Source of the DNA: Dacryopinax spathularia
Taxonomy: Eukaryota; Basidiomycota; Dacrymycetes; Dacrymycetales; Dacrymycetaceae
Direction of reading: 5' to 3'
Length of the DNA: 64,000 nucleotides
NCBI GenBank assembly: GCA_037974965.1
Contig: JBBPFI010000001.1
Coordinates: 2,108,001-2,172,000 of the forward strand
A model generated the notes under the pieces. The model was not told the origin of the DNA and searched no databases. It was given only the letters and a program-made list of their open reading frames with translations. The stretch's first letter is position 1, and each line of letters opens with the position of its first letter. This document shows, in pieces, positions 19,760 to 28,546 of this stretch. The translations under genes and the position numbers were made by a program.

Positions 19760-22700
19760 ATGCGTGCTCATCTCAACTTTGCAGGAGACTCCATTGTCTT
19801 CCCGGACCGGTCTACACAACCTGTCCAGGTTTTGAACGCCTCATTCACGTTTCACCATGTCGGCCATTCCTCTGAGCGGTTCCCGGATGATTGTGCGGAT
19901 CTACTGTTACTCGCCCCACCTCTCCAAGTCCTCCGCATATTCTCTCACTTCACTCTGCGCAATGTGCGTTCAATGGCAACGTTTTTCGACTGCACCCTCC
20001 CGGCACTATGCGCACGGCAGGCTGGTATCAACCGGCTGATCCATCATTTGCAAGCTCATCCACATGCATACATGAATGTATGGGTGTTCCGCGACCGACC
20101 GCCTCGAGCATATGATGGACTGTCACAAGCGGCTTCCTTTCGCGTCTCGAACAAAAGGACAATCGATTCCATCAGCAACGACAACGACAGTGCGCCAAGC
20201 CATCCCGACGCCGTTTGCGGCAGCTTCCCTCCGGATGATGATCCCGACTTGGTGTCCTCCATCATCCAGGAATACACTTCCGCCGTGCACCCAGACACCC
20301 TGCGCATGGGTACTTGTGCATCGTGTGCTGAAGCTGTTCGACTTGGCGCATTGTCCGACATACCGGTGGAGGAGGTAGACTTCACTCTCCTTCGAAATCC
20401 AACTCTGCCGAAGCACCTGCATCCTCTGGGATACAACCTGCGTGCTTATGGATATGCCGTGCTTCACCCCGCTGGGCTGAGCAACCCTCAGTCGTTGGAA
20501 GGCCATATTCAACTGTGCGCACCGTGTGCATCTGCATTGGATCGTTGTAAACTACCACCATTGGCACTCGCAAACGGGTTCTATTACGCCCACGAACATC
20601 TGCCGGATGATGTGCGGTCCGCCTTTCATCACTGTACATTCATCGAACAACGGCTGGTTGCTCGTTGTACTGCATCGAAGATCTGCTTTCGATACTTCGA
20701 TAACCCCGACAGCCGGCTGTATCATAATGCATTTGGCGGCATGCAGCGGTTTTCTCGTGGCAATGTTGTCATATTGCCCCAAGACACCGCGGAAATGAAC
20801 AACGTACTGCCACCACCTTTGGACGACGTGAAGAATTCCTTTGTCGCCGTATTTGCTGGGAAGGATCCAGTCACTCCGGAGACTCTGCGCAAGGTTGGGG
20901 CACTCAAGGCAAATGCATGTACTGTGCGCACGATCATCACGTTCCTGCTGCGTCACAACAAGGCATACATGTGTGCCACGGCCGATTTCCCCACCGGAGG
21001 CGCAACGTTTTCCCTCGCCAACTTTCGTGCTTTGTTTCCTGATGCATCGCGGGATAATCAACCTGGCGCAGAGTCATCTGTTGTGTTCCCCTTTCTCAAC
21101 GTTGGGCATGTGCAGGTGGGGGATGCTCAAGTCGTACTTGAGTCCGACGTGACTGGGCGCAATGATCTATCCGACTCTACGACCAAACCTGGTGATTTCT
21201 TTGTGGAGGCATCTGGTTATTCAACATTGGACCGTTCACCCGCAGCATTCGACGCTATGAAAGCCGATGCCCTTGCCCATTGTCTTGATGGCCGCGGCAA
21301 TTTTGTTGTCTCTGCGCCGGGTAGCAAGCCGATCCACGATCTCCGAAATGAGTACACCCTGACGTGGCTATTCCCGCATCTTGATCCTTTTGGTCTTGGC
21401 GGCTTCGATGACCCCCGCAGGCGCGAAAAGGTCTCCATGGCTCGTCAGCTCGCTCACATGCTGCGCCTAGCTGATCGTCGGTTTCAGCAAGATCCCACTT
21501 TCACCTTCGTGTTCCACAACATTCTTTGCAAGCGGCAAGCTTTGCGCGAAGTTCGGTTCCGCATTCCTGAGGGACGTCATGCAACTCTTGTCCAGCATTT
21601 ACAGAGCATTGATCCTCAGACATTCACCGACTTGGCGCAGCGTCTCCGAACCAACCCTGTAGCAAAACCACGCAATGCTGAAGAAGACTTGGCGCTAAGT
21701 GTTTTGAGAAGGGTGCAGATGCTTCGGAATGATGTTCCAGGCAGTGACGCATACAAACGCTGCCGGCGTAATGAGATTCGCTCTCTCATTTACCAGCATG
21801 GGTCACCAACGTTTTTTATTACCATCACGCCTTGCGATGTCGATGGTGCGCTATGTCAGCTTGCCATTCACGACTTCGATCCCAAGGTACTGGAAGGAAG
21901 CACAAAAGAATCTCGCTTCGACAGGGCAATGGACGTTGCGCAAAATCCAGCAATTGCCGCCCGTGTATTCCATGAGACTATCTGCCGGTTCCGCGATATC
22001 ATTTTACGTGTCGATGATGGTCCCGGTCTTTTTGGCCAGTGCAATGCGTGGTATGGCATGGTGGAAGCACAAGGCCGTGGCACATTGCACTGTCATATGC
22101 TCGTGTGGATCGAAGGGACACCTACACCGACTCGACTCCGCGCCCAGTTGGAACAATGTGAGCCCTTCCGAGATCGTATGATAGCTTGGCTTGAACGAAT
22201 GATCAAGACCGAGTTGCCGTCAAATGAAGGAGTTGTAAGCGAATACACCGGCCTGCTTCGGCCCCCGGTTCTCGGCAAGGACGACATCGATCCCAGGACG
22301 ACCATGTTCCCTGACTTATCAACCACGGGCACCACCTCGCGCGAAGTCTTTCAGTCTCATGTTGAACAGCTTGCGATTCGAAACAATTGGCATGTACATA
22401 GTGCAACTTGCTGGATTCATCTGAAGGCTGGCGAAGAGCGGTCAGATGACAAGTGCCGCATGCGGATGGATGGCACTACGCGCAAAGTCTCTTCTATCGA
22501 TCCGGATACACAGTCTATCTTACTGAGGCGCTGGCATCCTTGGATTAACGAATACAACGACGTCATGATGTTCTTATTGCAATGCAATATGGATATCCAG
22601 TTTCTTGGATCAGGCGAATCGTCTCGAGCGGCACTATACTACATTACCGACTACATCACCAAGTCATCGCTAAAAGTACATGTCGGCTTGTCAGCTTTGA

Positions 22701-25654
22701 TATACGCGTTACAACAAAATCGAGTCAAGTTTGCGCAGAGTCCAGATGCTGGTGAAGAGATTGTGAGCAGGAGCTTGGTGACGAAGTTGTTGAACAGCAT
22801 CATGGCTCGGCAAGAGCTGTCGCATCAACAAATAATGAGTTATTATGTTGGTGGAGGGGATTGCTATACAAATCGGCAATTCTGTCGCCTTCCGCTTACG
22901 CTCTTCCTCCGCCATCTCTCTGTTGATGAAGACCGTCAACCCACCAACCCTGCGCAAAGTGTTTCCAACGACAACACCAATGGCGACAATGCGCCTGGTC
23001 TGCTACCTATTACAGCTGAAGCTGACGCGGACGATGACCTCTGTCCCCCTTCTTTGACATTGTCTGTGGAACATGGCCACGTTACTGCTTCAAATTCTTA
23101 TCTGGATTACGTTCTACGTCCGGGCACTGCACCATTCTCCGACTACTGTCTATACGATTTCTGTGCATACACCGACAAGACCCCAGTAACCCCTCCGGAT
23201 CAACATCAGCACCCTGCGCACAATTCACGTTCACGTGTGCTGCGTGGCTCGTTTTTGCATGGACATCCACAACGGCTCCGTCAGCAGCTGAAAGTGCGCC
23301 GCGTGCCAATTGTCCCTGACATAATTGGACCGTCGATTCCCCGAGACGATCCTGCAATTGGTATGAACGAAACAAGAAGCCGAATCATGCTTGTTCTCTT
23401 TAAACCTTGGCGGACCATCCGGGATCTGAAGAACCCTGCGCAGAGTTGGTCAGAAGCGATGAATGCCACAGCCTTCCCATCCCGTCACAAGCAGATCATG
23501 GAGAACATGGACGTTCTCAGCCAGTCCAAGGAAGCACGCGATTCAGATCTCCGTGGGAAACGTAGGCATATGCGCATGGCCACCTTTGAACCAAATGACC
23601 AACATCCGAATGACTTACTCCAAGCCCGGGTCCTCCCTACGGACGAGAACGTGGCGCACAATATTGATGTGGATATGGACTATGACAACATAGCCGAAGA
23701 GCATCTCCACATGGCGCAAAATATTCTTACACAGGGTTCTGCCTCCGCCGTTCTTGCATCCCTGCATGCCCTACCGTCTACAACATTCCCAGCTGCGGTG
23801 CCGTCCACACGCCCAGAACACCCGACTGTGCGCCAAGTCACGGATCTAGATTCAACACAGTTGGCCAACCTGAAAAGGGAGCTGTTGTCCTGGAAGCGTG
23901 ATGCTCGAGTGAGGAGAGTTTCCTCCGACATGGCAGTTTCAAGTGGGAATGCGGCCAGCATATTGGTTACATCTGTTTCGAATGCAGATTTCTTGGGGCG
24001 GTCATGGAACAGCGCCGCGTCTGTATCGGAAGCCACGATCGGTAATAACGTCGATGCAGCCCTGCAACATGTCATTGATCAGCAGCATCTCTCTGGCAAT
24101 GAAGAACAGCTTCGCACTCTGCGCATAGTGTGTGAACACCTTACAACCTCACATCACCGCCAAATGCTGATGTATATTGGTGGATGTGCTGGGACGGGCA
24201 AGAGCCATGTGATCCGCAGTATCGAAATGCTGTTCACTCGTCTGGGCATTCGGGATTCCCTGCTACTCAGCGCACCAACAGGTGCAGCAGCTGTTGTCAT
24301 AGGGGGATACACCATACATGCGCTCACACTCCTCCCTGGTGCGCGGGGTCGGAGGGTGAATGAAAGTGAGCTACAGAAGATTTGGGCGGGTGTCAGATGG
24401 CTGGTCATTGATGAAGTCTCAATGATTTCGGCACAGCTTCTGGCCGATGTGTCACAGCGGATCACGATCGGCAAGAAAGTCGATGACTCTTTTGCTTTTG
24501 GAGGGATCAATGTCATATTCACGGGCGACTTTTCTCAACTGAAACCACTCGGCGCAAAGTGTCTATATGCTCATGATCTCGTTGACAAGATCACTGCACG
24601 GGTGGCAAACAACGCGCGTGGTCAACAGGAGCTTGCCGGTGTACTCTATTGGCGCCAGACACGTTTATCTGTCATCCTTCGGAAGAATGTCCGACAAGCA
24701 AGTGACATGCGTTGGGCAAACCTTTTGCATCGCCTTCGCCATGGCTGTCTATGGTCGGGTAACCGTGCGCACAGTGCTAGGCAAGTGGGGGTCGGCGAGA
24801 ATTTCATCAAAGGCGACCTGGACATTCTAAGGGATCGAATCCTTGGCACCTTGGCCATGAAGGATACGGAGGAGGCCAATTCATTCCTTGATGCACCTTT
24901 CATCGTCTGCACAAAGGAAATTCGAGATGCCCTCAATCTTTTCCTGGCGCAGCGTCATGCCCGCCAACTTGGTGAACAATGCGCATTGTACTTTGCCAAG
25001 GACATGTTAGGCGACAAGCAACATCGAAGGATGCGAGTCCCTGTATCTGCAACTTGGCAAGAAACGTTATGGAAGCTGCCGATTAACCGCACAGACGATG
25101 CGCCAAGTTTTATCCCGCTTTTTCATGGAATGAAGGTCATGCTCACCGAAAACATTGCGCTCTCTCGCAACCTTGTTAACGGCAGCACTGGCACGGTGTC
25201 CGGCGTGTCGTACACATGCGATGAGCAAGGCCGGAGATACGCCAAGGCCATCCTTGTACATCTGCCCACCTGCAACGATGCGCTAAGTGGCTTACCTCCC
25301 TCAACCATCTGCATTCAGCCTGTGACGAAAACCTACAAGCATTGGACCAAGGACGAGTTCAATGTGGTGCATGAGCACATCATTCAACGTGACTACTTCC
25401 CCCTTTTACCGGCTTACTCCTATACAGACTACAAAAGCCAAGGTCGCTCATTGGACCGCGCAGTGCTCGACTTGGCTGGGTGCAGATCACCACAAAGCGC
25501 ATATGTCATGTTATCCCGCGTTCGGTCCCTTCATGGAGTGGCAATCTTGCGTCCTTTTCCGCCTGATCACCTCGATGCAAGCCCCCCCGCAGAACTGCGC
25601 GCAGAGTTAGCCCGCCTGGACAAGGTATCCGCTGAAACAGCATCTTTTTACTGA
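19760..25654 (+). CDS. Helitron Rep/Pif1-helicase protein
   Basis: Single open frame of 1964 residues (2057 if begun at 19481). It replicates the element by rolling circle: the HUH Rep domain nicks one strand and the helicase unwinds it. Order by rough residue: a Cys-containing N-terminal part with ALANGFYYAHEHLP near 270 (DUF6570-like); a Helitron_like_N part with LTWLFPHLDPFGLGGF near 540 and FFITITPCDVD near 690; the HUH motif GTLHCHMLVW near 776; the two-tyrosine motif YYITDYITK near 960; then a Pif1-type helicase with Walker A GGCAGTGKSH near 1475, Walker B LVIDEVSM near 1548 and FTGDFSQLKP. The C-terminal SQGRSLDRAVLDL...VMLSRVRSL is also helicase. All key residues look present. Many copies of the GCGC palindrome lie inside the frame in all three codon phases. 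Confidence 0.93.
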   Translation: MRAHLNFAGDSIVFPDRSTQPVQVLNASFTFHHVGHSSERFPDDCADLLLLAPPLQVLRIFSHFTLRNVRSMATFFDCTLPALCARQAGINRLIHHLQAHPHAYMNVWVFRDRPPRAYDGLSQAASFRVSNKRTIDSISNDNDSAPSHPDAVCGSFPPDDDPDLVSSIIQEYTSAVHPDTLRMGTCASCAEAVRLGALSDIPVEEVDFTLLRNPTLPKHLHPLGYNLRAYGYAVLHPAGLSNPQSLEGHIQLCAPCASALDRCKLPPLALANGFYYAHEHLPDDVRSAFHHCTFIEQRLVARCTASKICFRYFDNPDSRLYHNAFGGMQRFSRGNVVILPQDTAEMNNVLPPPLDDVKNSFVAVFAGKDPVTPETLRKVGALKANACTVRTIITFLLRHNKAYMCATADFPTGGATFSLANFRALFPDASRDNQPGAESSVVFPFLNVGHVQVGDAQVVLESDVTGRNDLSDSTTKPGDFFVEASGYSTLDRSPAAFDAMKADALAHCLDGRGNFVVSAPGSKPIHDLRNEYTLTWLFPHLDPFGLGGFDDPRRREKVSMARQLAHMLRLADRRFQQDPTFTFVFHNILCKRQALREVRFRIPEGRHATLVQHLQSIDPQTFTDLAQRLRTNPVAKPRNAEEDLALSVLRRVQMLRNDVPGSDAYKRCRRNEIRSLIYQHGSPTFFITITPCDVDGALCQLAIHDFDPKVLEGSTKESRFDRAMDVAQNPAIAARVFHETICRFRDIILRVDDGPGLFGQCNAWYGMVEAQGRGTLHCHMLVWIEGTPTPTRLRAQLEQCEPFRDRMIAWLERMIKTELPSNEGVVSEYTGLLRPPVLGKDDIDPRTTMFPDLSTTGTTSREVFQSHVEQLAIRNNWHVHSATCWIHLKAGEERSDDKCRMRMDGTTRKVSSIDPDTQSILLRRWHPWINEYNDVMMFLLQCNMDIQFLGSGESSRAALYYITDYITKSSLKVHVGLSALIYALQQNRVKFAQSPDAGEEIVSRSLVTKLLNSIMARQELSHQQIMSYYVGGGDCYTNRQFCRLPLTLFLRHLSVDEDRQPTNPAQSVSNDNTNGDNAPGLLPITAEADADDDLCPPSLTLSVEHGHVTASNSYLDYVLRPGTAPFSDYCLYDFCAYTDKTPVTPPDQHQHPAHNSRSRVLRGSFLHGHPQRLRQQLKVRRVPIVPDIIGPSIPRDDPAIGMNETRSRIMLVLFKPWRTIRDLKNPAQSWSEAMNATAFPSRHKQIMENMDVLSQSKEARDSDLRGKRRHMRMATFEPNDQHPNDLLQARVLPTDENVAHNIDVDMDYDNIAEEHLHMAQNILTQGSASAVLASLHALPSTTFPAAVPSTRPEHPTVRQVTDLDSTQLANLKRELLSWKRDARVRRVSSDMAVSSGNAASILVTSVSNADFLGRSWNSAASVSEATIGNNVDAALQHVIDQQHLSGNEEQLRTLRIVCEHLTTSHHRQMLMYIGGCAGTGKSHVIRSIEMLFTRLGIRDSLLLSAPTGAAAVVIGGYTIHALTLLPGARGRRVNESELQKIWAGVRWLVIDEVSMISAQLLADVSQRITIGKKVDDSFAFGGINVIFTGDFSQLKPLGAKCLYAHDLVDKITARVANNARGQQELAGVLYWRQTRLSVILRKNVRQASDMRWANLLHRLRHGCLWSGNRAHSARQVGVGENFIKGDLDILRDRILGTLAMKDTEEANSFLDAPFIVCTKEIRDALNLFLAQRHARQLGEQCALYFAKDMLGDKQHRRMRVPVSATWQETLWKLPINRTDDAPSFIPLFHGMKVMLTENIALSRNLVNGSTGTVSGVSYTCDEQGRRYAKAILVHLPTCNDALSGLPPSTICIQPVTKTYKHWTKDEFNVVHEHIIQRDYFPLLPAYSYTDYKSQGRSLDRAVLDLAGCRSPQSAYVMLSRVRSLHGVAILRPFPPDHLDASPPAELRAELARLDKVSAETASFY

Positions 25655-25809
25655 AGTATGACTATTTGTCTTTGCCTTTCTTCCTGAATTTCTCGGCAGC
25701 CATTTTGGCCCGCCCCTTTGTCAGCCTTCCTACCAGCCTTCCTCCCTTCCTATGATTCACGTAGAAGCCACATTGCGCATAGTGCCCTCTCAGCCTCCTT
25801 GTACCACCC

Positions 25810-25817
25810 TATTTATA
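25810..25817 (+). promoter_or_regulatory. TATA-like box of the second Helitron gene
   Basis: TATTTATA, 35 nt upstream of the ATG at 25852. Confidence 0.45.
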
Positions 25818-25851
25818 TGGACAATCACAGAATGTGCACGCCCAGTCTACC

Positions 25852-26349
25852 ATGGCTGACTTACCCGAGAATCGATGGGGTACAACCCCTGACCGTGCGC
25901 AAAGTCTCTTCTTATCTCGCTCTTTGCTAAATGCTATTACAGCGGACTGGGATTATGAACGATTTGGACCTGATGATCGTGACCCACCATGTTTTGTGCA
26001 CATGATGCGCCGTGTTCAGGCACGGAGAGAACACTGGCGCCGCACACAAATTCTTCTCAATCTTGTCATTGCCAGACGGACGTCAGCATTTAGAAGACCA
26101 GCGAAAGCTCGTGTGGAAATCATCTGCAACTTTTTGATCAAGAAGCAACAAAGTACTGCGCGACAAACACAGGTCGCAGAGGGCCAAACAGAGTCGGTGT
26201 GGGCTTGTCATGCCCCACTTTGTCTTTCACTTGGCATCAATTGCCACTTTGCGCAGGGTGATGAAACAGCGATTATGAATCAACCCTTTGATGAACAGTC
26301 TTTCCAAGCCTCTTTGTCCAGCCCACTTGCCTGTACCGCATTGCACTGA
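25852..26349 (+). CDS. Helitron companion gene 2, unknown function
   Basis: An uninterrupted frame of 165 residues starting MADLPENRW, in the same orientation as the Rep/Helicase gene and 197 bp after its stop. The frame opens further upstream at 25834, but the start at 25852 follows a TATA-like box and was preferred. The middle is basic (MMRRVQARREHWRRTQILL and IARRTSAFRRPAKARVEI), so nucleic-acid binding is possible. No domain was recognised and no signal peptide or membrane span is seen. Four GCGC palindromes lie in or at the edge of this gene. It may be element cargo or an accessory protein. Being open and preceded by its own box argues for a real gene, but this is inference. Confidence 0.5.
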   Translation: MADLPENRWGTTPDRAQSLFLSRSLLNAITADWDYERFGPDDRDPPCFVHMMRRVQARREHWRRTQILLNLVIARRTSAFRRPAKARVEIICNFLIKKQQSTARQTQVAEGQTESVWACHAPLCLSLGINCHFAQGDETAIMNQPFDEQSFQASLSSPLACTALH

Positions 26350-26429
26350 AACCCATGTAATCCCTCTGTCCCGCCTTCTTAACCAGCCCAGTGGCTGGCA
26401 TCCTTGAGCCGATCCTTTTTCCCAATCTC

Positions 26430-26437
26430 TATATAAA
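26430..26437 (+). promoter_or_regulatory. TATA box of the third Helitron gene
   Basis: TATATAAA, 41 nt upstream of the ATG at 26478. Confidence 0.55.
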
Positions 26438-26477
26438 CACTTCTTTTCCAATATGTGCTATCTCGTTTCTTGCAACA

Positions 26478-27088
26478 ATGGCAAAGACTAAGCGCCCAGT
26501 CTCACCAGATCACGGCAACATTAAACGGTGCGCATGGTTAATCACCATTAATGCCAGTATCTGATGGTTTGCAGAGCAAGGGTCGACATCCCGGTGGACG
26601 AGGGGAGCGATCATGAGACTGAGCGCCCAGTTAAGCTGGAGGGTTACTCAGATGCAATGCAAGCCCGAATTGACCGCATTCGCAATCATGCGGACCATCA
26701 ACGTGGAATTTTTTACATCAATCATTGCCCAACCACTCTACGATTTGGCTTTGACCAGGCCTTTGATATGAGCTCATATGTTGTTCGCGAAGCCAAAGAC
26801 AACGTGCCTGTCAACATCTGGGTGCTGGGCCGCATCTCCGCACTGAAGCTGCTAAATGACGATGGATCGCATGTGGACTTGGCATATGTCTGCGTGCTTC
26901 CTTTGTATAAGGAAGATGGGCGAGCTGCCAAGCGCGTAAGCAACATGTACTCTGCGCCTCGTGATTGTAAGTATCACTGCTATTCCTACCCCTACCCGTT
27001 TAGCTCATCGGCTGCAGTCAGCGAACTGAACCCCTGGGGTACCATCATCGCTAGCCGATTTCAGAAGGCTTACAACTCCGATTCTCCC
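26478..27088 (+). CDS. Helitron companion gene 3, unknown function, 3' end missing
   Basis: Starts MAKTKRPVSPDHGNIKR. Exons 26478-26527, 26575-26966 and 27018-27088 (introns 47 and 51 nt, consistent phases) give 171 residues up to another clean donor (gtaagt at 27089). The downstream exon is gone, because chromovirus copy 2 begins at 27123. The N-terminus is Lys/Arg rich with an acidic stretch (DEGSDHETE), suggesting a nuclear protein. The body (GIFYINHCPTTLRFGFDQAF, then VNIWVLGRISALKLL) looks like a compact globular fold that I do not recognise. The GCGC palindromes continue through exons and introns, which ties the gene to the Helitron and not to the host. It is certainly incomplete here. 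Confidence 0.6.
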
Positions 27089-27122
27089 GTAAGTCGACTT
27101 GGCGCCCAGTCTCTTCTTCGCC

Positions 27123-27838
27123 TGTGAGGGCACACCACAATAACAAGGCTACTGCGGGTGAACAGAGAGACGGGGTAGCGTCCAGAGAGAGTGCAAGGGG
27201 TCGTTTAGGGATGACAGATAGTGTATTGGATCGAGTGCCTAGGTAGTTACAATGGTGGAATTTCCCCAGAGACCGGATCTAAGGGGATAGAGGCCCTAAA
27301 GGCTCTATATTTATACCCGGGAGCCCTAAAGGCTATCCCTTACTACGGGAGGTTCTGGAAGACCTCAGAAAGCGTCAGAACGCGTCAGAATGTGTCAGAA
27401 GACGTCAGAATGACTAGGGAATGAGTAAGGGATGAGCATAGCACAGCAGTACAGTCATCGCGTGTCAGGATGACTCCATGGCAGTGCATGGCAGTGCGTG
27501 GTGTCATGGCAGTGCATACTCAAACCTGTGCGTATGCCCGGGCCCATGGCTGTGGGTCCTGTAGCTGGTCCCTGGGCGTTTAGAATCGATAGGAAGCCCT
27601 TGGAAGATGGTGGGGTTAAGGTGGCAATCCGCCGATGGCGGCAATAAGGGCATGAGCGGCACGTCCCTGACTGGTGGCACGTCTGGCCATTGACTAGGCT
27701 TCTGGGCGGCACCGGCATTAGTCCTATCGCCGGTGATCGGTGGAGATAGGCGATAGAAGCTCTTGCTGGGTGGCCATGGGCATGCGGTCGTGATCGGGAG
27801 TCCAGGCTTTAGGGTCAAAAAAGGTACGTCCCCTGACA
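27123..27838 (-). repeat. LTR (3' LTR in element sense), copy 2
   Basis: 716 bp, same family as the LTRs of copy 1, paired with 33640-34355. Confidence 0.93.
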
Positions 27839-28546
27839 TCACCCCCCCCTTAAGGTGCGATGCCCCAGAGCACGTGGTTGTGGGTGGCAGTGTTGACAGT
27901 ACAGTCGTTGATGGTGTCTCGGTTGGTTGGGGGCTCCTGTGTCTCTTGCGTTCGACCATCATGGACCCAGGTACGGTTATTGGCAATACAATGACTTTGC
28001 TGACCTTGAGCCTAGTGATCTCGTCCTTAAGGTGGAAGGCGCGTGGGGATGTGGTGTTGGAGGAGCTCCCAGCAACGCCATGGGTTCAGGTTGTGGTGGG
28101 ACGATTTCTGGTCAGGGGAGAGACGCAGGTGGGGTTGGAGCGGTGTCGATGCTGTGTGGTGGAATGGCGGGAGTGCGTGCGGTTGCCAGAGTGGCCGAGC
28201 TGCCTTTTCTGTTGCCTGCGGGACCCGTGGAGCGAGTGCGGGCCATTTCGTGCTGAGTACGCCATCCTGTCATTGGCGGTAACCATTGCTAATATTGTGG
28301 TAGCTTTCTGGCCAGCTTTGGAGGGCAGGCCCCAAAAATCCATCGTCGGATACCGAAGTGTTGGAAGCGAGTGGAGGATATTGTCGGGGATCGGCTTCGT
28401 CCTGGCATGGAGTGGGCTGTGAGGTGGTTTCTGGAAGATGGGAGGTTGGTATGGGCATGGGAGAAGTGCTTGAGTTGTCGTCTGCAATGTCGGCAATGTA
28501 TTCGTGTAGATGGCTTTTCTTGTTGCTTGTTTTGCCTTTTGGACGA

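Larger units (their letters stand above)
19580..27110. repeat. Dispersed palindromic motif AC-N3-GCGC-N3-GT, 32 complete copies
   Basis: Complete copies begin at 19580, 19723, 19952, 20341, 20512, 20882, 21061, 21630, 21687, 22135, 22334, 22475, 22947, 22986, 23433, 23825, 24116, 24547, 24609, 24762, 24976, 25095, 25275, 25594, 25770, 25892, 26246, 26487, 26525, 26618, 26949 and 27097. At least twelve further sites have one intact half. Within the N3 arms, T after AC and A before GT are favoured, so the consensus is close to ACTNNGCGCNNAGT. Copies fall in coding DNA, introns and spacers. Chance expectation for eight fixed bases in 7.5 kb is about 0.1. Confidence 0.9.
19445..27122 (+). mobile_element. 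Helitron, large autonomous-type, truncated on the right
   Basis: Contains a Rep/Helicase gene (19760-25654) and two further genes in the same orientation. The proposed 5' end is TCTCTCC at 19445, preceded by A, as expected for insertion between A and T; this boundary is tentative. No CTRR-plus-hairpin 3' end was found. The element stops at 27122, where a chromovirus LTR begins, and sequence beyond that chromovirus does not look like Helitron. A dispersed palindromic motif (AC-N3-GCGC-N3-GT) fills 19580-27110 and marks its minimum extent. Confidence 0.85.
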
